Assembly: GCA_027486275.1 (NCBI GenBank)
Contig: JAIXPM010000027.1
Span: 1 to 5,704, forward strand
Direction of reading: 5' to 3'
Source: Sphingomonadales bacterium
GTDB lineage: Bacteria > Pseudomonadota > Alphaproteobacteria > Sphingomonadales > Sphingomonadaceae
DNA length: 5,704 bases
The notes below the pieces were generated by a model. It saw only the letters and a program-made list of their open reading frames with translations. It did no database searches and was not told where the DNA came from. The stretch's first letter is position 1. The number at the start of each line of letters is the position of its first letter. The position numbers and the translations under genes were made by a program. Of the stretch, positions 1 to 3,761 are shown in pieces.

Positions 1-786
1 CAGCACCGGGTGTTCGCCGCCGGCGCAGAAATGGCTGATCAGGTCGCGCCCAGTCCAGTAATGCAGCGCAAAGCCAGGCGGCTCAGCCACGATCATGTCG
101 CGGCCATCGGGATTCTCACCGTCGATCTCGCGAAAATCGATGGCGACTTGCGGTGCCGATGAGGGGCACACGGCGAGCGTGGTGCCGTACCAGCCGGTGA
201 CGATGGCGCGATGGAGGTGCCCGGTGATCATGCGGATGATCTGCGGGTGGCGGCGCACCACTTCGGCCAAGCGCTGTACCCAGGGTGCATGCAGATCCTC
301 GGTCATCCAGCCGTTGCCGCTTTCGATTGGCGGGTGATGGAGGACAAGCACGGTGGGCCTATTGTCTTCCAGCAGCGTTTCATCCAGCCACGTGGCCTGT
401 TCGGCGGAAAGCGCGCCGCCGTGGTGGCCTTCCTGCAGCGTGTCGAGCACCACGAAGCGCAGCGGGCCGTGCACGAAGGCATATTGCACATGGCCGGTGC
501 CGCTCACCGGCACATCGGGAAAGACGCTGCGGAAATTGGCCCTGAGATCATGATTGCCCAGCGCGAAATGCACCGGAAATGGCAGACGTTCGGCAATGCT
601 TTTCAGGGTCTCATAAGAGGTGATGCTGCCGCTTTCGCTGAGATCGCCGGTAGCCAGCAACAGATCGGGCTGCGGAGTGAGCGCCAGCAGCGATTCCACC
701 ACCTCATCGAAACGCTTGCGGTTCATTTCCGCCGGATCATCCGGTTGGAAACCAAGGTGGATATCTGTCACCTGGGCAATCAGCAT
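1..786 (-). CDS. Calcineurin-like metallophosphoesterase, class III cyclic-nucleotide phosphodiesterase type (partial, C-terminus beyond window)
   Basis: 262 codons are visible and the frame is still open at base 1, so the stop lies outside. The binuclear-metal motifs of the family appear in order: TDIHLG (D8, H10), GDLSE (G47, D48), GNHD (77-80), HHPP (H150, H151) and GHLH (189-192). All metal ligands look intact, so an active phosphodiesterase is expected. The short cytoplasmic layout, without signal peptide or membrane segment, and the length (CpdA/Icc enzymes are roughly 270-280 residues) fit the class III cAMP phosphodiesterase-like group. Substrate cannot be read from sequence; related enzymes also hydrolyse other phosphodiesters. 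The ATG at 786 is preceded by AGAGG six bases upstream, and an in-frame stop at 810-808 rules out a longer N-terminus. It follows the haem-protein gene by 124 bases on the same strand. Co-transcription is plausible but not shown. The link to the upstream cNMP-binding protein is inference. Confidence 0.93.
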   Translation of the reverse strand, partial: MLIAQVTDIHLGFQPDDPAEMNRKRFDEVVESLLALTPQPDLLLATGDLSESGSITSYETLKSIAERLPFPVHFALGNHDLRANFRSVFPDVPVSGTGHVQYAFVHGPLRFVVLDTLQEGHHGGALSAEQATWLDETLLEDNRPTVLVLHHPPIESGNGWMTEDLHAPWVQRLAEVVRRHPQIIRMITGHLHRAIVTGWYGTTLAVCPSSAPQVAIDFREIDGENPDGRDMIVAEPPGFALHYWTGRDLISHFCAGGEHPVL

Positions 787-911
787 CTCGCGCCTCTCTG
801 CGTCGACTCACAACGCGCGGGCTGCCCCCCAGATGGCCGTTGCCTGACCAGATACGGCACGAAGGCAGCAACTGACGCAACGATGCGGCGATGGCAAGGG
901 GCGCCGCGCAT
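780..911 (-). CDS. Possible 43-residue ORF bridging the haem-protein and phosphoesterase genes (doubtful)
   Basis: An ATG at 911-909 shares a base with the TGA of the decahaem gene (TGATG). The frame runs 43 codons to a TGA at 782-780, inside the first codons of the phosphoesterase gene (ATGCTGA). It fills the whole gap between the two genes and could be translated by coupling, which would carry ribosomes from one gene to the next. The predicted peptide is basic and arginine-rich, with one hydrophobic run, IVASVAAFVPYLV (residues 10-22), flanked by Arg pairs, and three Cys (6, 34, 43). No family is recognised. Against it: no good Shine-Dalgarno before 911, and GC-rich DNA yields open frames of this length by chance. 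If it is not a gene, 787-910 is plain spacer in which I see no convincing promoter or terminator. Confidence 0.25.
   Translation of the reverse strand: MRGAPCHRRIVASVAAFVPYLVRQRPSGGQPARCESTQRGARC
793..798 (-). promoter_or_regulatory. Ribosome binding site of the metallophosphoesterase gene
   Basis: The minus strand reads GAGAGG here, six bases before the ATG at 786-784. It supports that start. The nearest in-frame stop upstream (810-808) leaves no other ATG or GTG candidate. Confidence 0.6.
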
Positions 912-2842
912 CAGGCCGGAGCCTGCCGGCTGCGGCCAGCAGCCTGCCGACCGGCAACCCGGGCGGGTTGGACATGGCCGGCGGGGAGCGCACCTGTAGG
1001 CGCAACCCCATCATGAAAGCCATGGCAGGTGTCGCAACTGGCGCCGGCCTTGGCCGTGGTGCTGAGCAGGGTCTTGGCCGGAGCGCCGTGGCATTCGCGG
1101 CAATTGGCAACGCCGGGAATGTTCACGTCGGTGGAGACCTTGGATTTCGTCACGCTGGTGTGGCAGGCGACACAGGCGGCCTGGCCGGTCTTGCCGTCAT
1201 AGCTCTTGTGCTTGCCGTGCGGGAACTGGCCCTGCGGCAGATAATGATCGTTGATGCTGACCGGGGTGATGGCGAAACGCCGGGTGAGATCGGCTGCACC
1301 CGTGTCGGTGACGACATGGCATTCCGTGCACAGGCCCTTGCCGGTAAACACGCTCACCACGGCCGCCTGGGCGCGGGCCGCCGGATTGCCGCCGGGCAGT
1401 GGCGGCGGTGCCTTGCCGGGCAGGTGGCGATCAAAGCTCAGGCGTTGCACACCAGCGCGCGGCGCAAAGCTTTCGGACAGGGTGAAATCGCGGATGATGC
1501 CGGCCACCTGGGCGGGTTTGCCGTGCGGCAGCGTGCGGACGGTGCCGCCATCGCGGGCAAAGGCCAGATCGTGGCAGGCGCCGCAATTGGCTTCCATGTC
1601 GATCGGTTTGAACCGCACCTGACCTTCATCGGCCTTGTGGCAGTAGCTGCAGGGCAGGGCGCCATCGGCACCCTGCGGCAGCCGCTGTTTCTGTGCCATG
1701 TTGGCAACCGCGTTGGTGGTGGATTGGTGAATGTCGTGCGGGTAGATCAGCCCCGATTTCTCCCGCGCGCCGGTGAGGGCGGTGCGGGTGAAGACCGGCT
1801 TGTCCGCTGATGGCGAGGAGACCAGCGTGGCCCGGAAATCCGGGTGCTTGGCCCAGCCCGGCACGTTGGCGACCGCCGTATCGGCAAGGCGCGATTTCAG
1901 GCCGCCGTGGCAATCGGTGCAGAAGCTTTCCGCCACGGTCATGACGGTGGCTGCGCCTTCATGTTCCTTGTGGCAGCTGGTGCAGCGGCCCTGCGGCAGA
2001 TTGAAGGCGCTGTGCGCGGCGCCCATCACGCCGCCGTCGGGCAGCCGGCCCTTGGCCATGCGTGCCGGTGCAGCGTGATCGGGCAGCGCCGAAGCCGTGT
2101 GGCACGCCTGGCAGGCGCCATCGGTCACTGAAACAAACGCCTTTTGGTGACAGGCGCTGCAATTGTTGGACAGGCTGGCGTGGGCATCTGAGAGCGTGCC
2201 GCTTGACCAGCTTTCATCCGGGGCAAAGCCGCCGGCAGCTGCGGGCCGAGCCGTGGGGACAGACAATTTGCCATCACCAAAGCCCTGGCCGGGGGTGACC
2301 GGCCGGGCGGCTTCAGCCACCATCGTCTGGGGCAGCGCGGGTTCGCCTTCGCCGATGAAGTGGAACAGCGGCACCAGCAACAGCAGCACCAGCACCGCCA
2401 GCCCGCCAATCCACGCCATGCGGCGCTTGGTCGGCATCGCGCCGGAAAGCGAGAAGATGCTGGTTTCATGCGCCGCATCGGCGGCTTCGATCGGCGGCAC
2501 CACGCGTTCGGCGGTGATGGCAACGGCGCCGTCCTCCCCGGGGGACAGCGACAGCCGGAACGGGCCGATATCGATGGTGGGATTCTCGGCCACGGCCAGA
2601 TCGGCGCGGGTGACGAACTTGCCGCCCACTTCCACCGGCACACCGCCGGTGGTTTCCACACTCACCTTGCCGGCGGTGATCTGCACCAGCCGGGCGTGGC
2701 GCAGCATCACGGCCAGATCGGCCAGCTGGATATCGCAATCCGTGCCTCTGCCAACGGTCAATTCGGCCTGCACCAACGTGCGGGTGCGAATGATGTCCCC
2801 ACCATCGGCGCGCTTGGCGACCTGGCGAACGATAAAGCTCAT
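911..2842 (-). CDS. Membrane-anchored decahaem c-type cytochrome with N-terminal FHA-like domain
   Basis: 643 residues. Residues 1-115 look like a forkhead-associated (FHA) fold: GR at 31-32, a DIQLAD stretch, RHA at 48-50, and glycines at 66-67 and 73-74. The usual phosphothreonine-contacting Ser and Asn positions appear to be M46 and G66. A single hydrophobic segment follows (about 143-163) after TKRR, which puts the N-terminus in the cytoplasm and the rest in the periplasm. The periplasmic part has ten CXXCH c-haem sites starting at C228, C244, C287, C308, C398, C420, C505, C557, C581 and C603, in a 4-2-4 grouping. Extra histidines such as CHKEH (H294), PHDIH (369-372) and FPHGKH (542-545) could be distal ligands, so most haems may be bis-His and electron-conducting. 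There is no CXXCK catalytic site. The C-terminal tail after the last haem is Arg/Ala-rich with no motif. The protein probably takes electrons from, or gives them to, the cytochrome b encoded 13 bases upstream. Maturation would need the Ccm system, not seen here. ATG 2842 has a strong ribosome site. Confidence 0.95.
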   Translation of the reverse strand: MSFIVRQVAKRADGGDIIRTRTLVQAELTVGRGTDCDIQLADLAVMLRHARLVQITAGKVSVETTGGVPVEVGGKFVTRADLAVAENPTIDIGPFRLSLSPGEDGAVAITAERVVPPIEAADAAHETSIFSLSGAMPTKRRMAWIGGLAVLVLLLLVPLFHFIGEGEPALPQTMVAEAARPVTPGQGFGDGKLSVPTARPAAAGGFAPDESWSSGTLSDAHASLSNNCSACHQKAFVSVTDGACQACHTASALPDHAAPARMAKGRLPDGGVMGAAHSAFNLPQGRCTSCHKEHEGAATVMTVAESFCTDCHGGLKSRLADTAVANVPGWAKHPDFRATLVSSPSADKPVFTRTALTGAREKSGLIYPHDIHQSTTNAVANMAQKQRLPQGADGALPCSYCHKADEGQVRFKPIDMEANCGACHDLAFARDGGTVRTLPHGKPAQVAGIIRDFTLSESFAPRAGVQRLSFDRHLPGKAPPPLPGGNPAARAQAAVVSVFTGKGLCTECHVVTDTGAADLTRRFAITPVSINDHYLPQGQFPHGKHKSYDGKTGQAACVACHTSVTKSKVSTDVNIPGVANCRECHGAPAKTLLSTTAKAGASCDTCHGFHDGVAPTGALPAGHVQPARVAGRQAAGRSRQAPA

Positions 2843-2847
2843 GCCCG

Positions 2848-2855
2848 CCTCCCCC
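2848..2855 (-). promoter_or_regulatory. Ribosome binding site of the decahaem cytochrome gene
   Basis: The minus strand reads GGGGGAGG, five bases before the ATG at 2842-2840. It lies in the 13-base gap after the cytochrome b stop codon. This fixes the start and suggests translation independent of the upstream gene within a shared transcript. Confidence 0.75.
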
Positions 2856-3761
2856 TTACCAGTACAGGAACACGGAAATGATGTGCGCCAGCAATGCTGC
2901 CAGCAGCGCGATCGTTACCGGCACATGCACGTAAAGCCACAATTCCAGTTGTGTTTTCATCCGTATATGGCGACGGGCCTGCGCCAGCGCCGCCTCCTTC
3001 CTTTCCAGCAGGAATTCGATCTGCTCCAGGCGATCATCGACCCGGCCGGTGCGCCGTCCCGTCATCACCTTTTCGATGATGGTCGCCAGTGCCCTGGCGT
3101 TGCCATCATTGGCGTAATTGCCCGACAGGCGCTGGCCCAGCGAACCGGCGATGCGGCATTCTTCCAGGCTCATCCGCACCAGCGCCGCGTCGTCGGCATC
3201 CAGCGGCTGTGCAGCTATGTCGAGCTGGCGATCGAGGGTGCGGATTGCTTCCAGCATCTGCAACTGCGTGACCTCGCCGCGGTTGGCCGACAAGCGTTCG
3301 GGCAGTGTCGCATAGAGGCTGATGCCCCACAGGCCAGACAGGATCACGATCATCATCAGCGCCCACGCCAGCGTGTGGACGTTCCAGCCGAGCTGGAAGC
3401 CGGTGTGCAGCGTGCCCACGACGATCAGCGACAGACCCAGATAGACGTGAGCACTGGTCCAGCCCTTCAGGCTGAACGGCTTTGGTCCGATCACGCGCTT
3501 GCGTACGCCCAGCAGCGACAGCCAGACGATCATGCCGGCGCCGATGCTGCCGAGCAGATAGCCCAGCCAAGTGCCGCCGTTGTGGCGCGGCACCGGATCG
3601 GTGAGCAGATAAGCGCCGAGGGCCACTACGCTCAGGGTGATCGCCACCTTGGCCCAGCGCCCGCGCTTGTGATTGAGGAAGCCCTCGTGCGCGGTGTCAC
3701 GCGGGGCGCGGGTGACGGCCTTGCCGGTCATCGCCCGGCTGGCCTGTGTCTTGCTGGCCAT
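2856..3761 (-). CDS. Five-helix integral membrane protein, probable di-haem cytochrome b linking Fe-S protein to decahaem protein
   Basis: 301 residues from the ATG at 3761. A longer open frame upstream exists, but this ATG follows GGGAGGA at good spacing and overlaps the preceding stop as TGATG. Membrane helices are predicted by eye at about 38-54, 66-84, 103-123, 128-150 and 274-299. Positive charges (HKRGRWAK; GVRKR to SLKG; region 152-270) place the N-terminus and long central domain in the cytoplasm and the C-terminus in the periplasm. Helices 3 and 5 each hold two His 14 residues apart: H105/H119 and H279/H293. Both helices cross in the same direction, so H105-H279 and H119-H293 can each clamp a b haem, one near each face, as in cytochrome b561 and ferric-reductase-like bundles. 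Residues 152-272 are polar, probably helical or coiled-coil, and may dock the Fe-S partner. Exact family not identified; haem binding is inferred from histidine geometry. Confidence 0.9.
   Translation of the reverse strand: MASKTQASRAMTGKAVTRAPRDTAHEGFLNHKRGRWAKVAITLSVVALGAYLLTDPVPRHNGGTWLGYLLGSIGAGMIVWLSLLGVRKRVIGPKPFSLKGWTSAHVYLGLSLIVVGTLHTGFQLGWNVHTLAWALMMIVILSGLWGISLYATLPERLSANRGEVTQLQMLEAIRTLDRQLDIAAQPLDADDAALVRMSLEECRIAGSLGQRLSGNYANDGNARALATIIEKVMTGRRTGRVDDRLEQIEFLLERKEAALAQARRHIRMKTQLELWLYVHVPVTIALLAALLAHIISVFLYW

Noticed and set aside
839..872. Inverted repeat (GTTGCTGCCT and AGGCAAC on the minus strand) as a terminator
   Set aside because: The stem is short with a bulge, the loop is about 17 bases, and no T-run follows on the transcribed strand.
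850..885. Possible sigma-70-like promoter (TTGCGT with a TATCTG about 20 bases later) upstream of the phosphoesterase gene
   Set aside because: The spacing is too long and the -10 match is poor; a match this weak is expected by chance.
211..999. A 262-codon plus-strand frame across the phosphoesterase gene
   Set aside because: It is antisense to a gene with all five metallophosphoesterase motifs, runs through the gap into the decahaem gene, and shows no recognisable motif.
911..1020. A frameshift at the C-terminus of the decahaem protein, suggested by its Arg/Ala-rich tail
   Set aside because: The tail lies after the last haem site, the stop forms a neat TGATG junction, and neither alternative frame restores a recognisable haem or domain motif.
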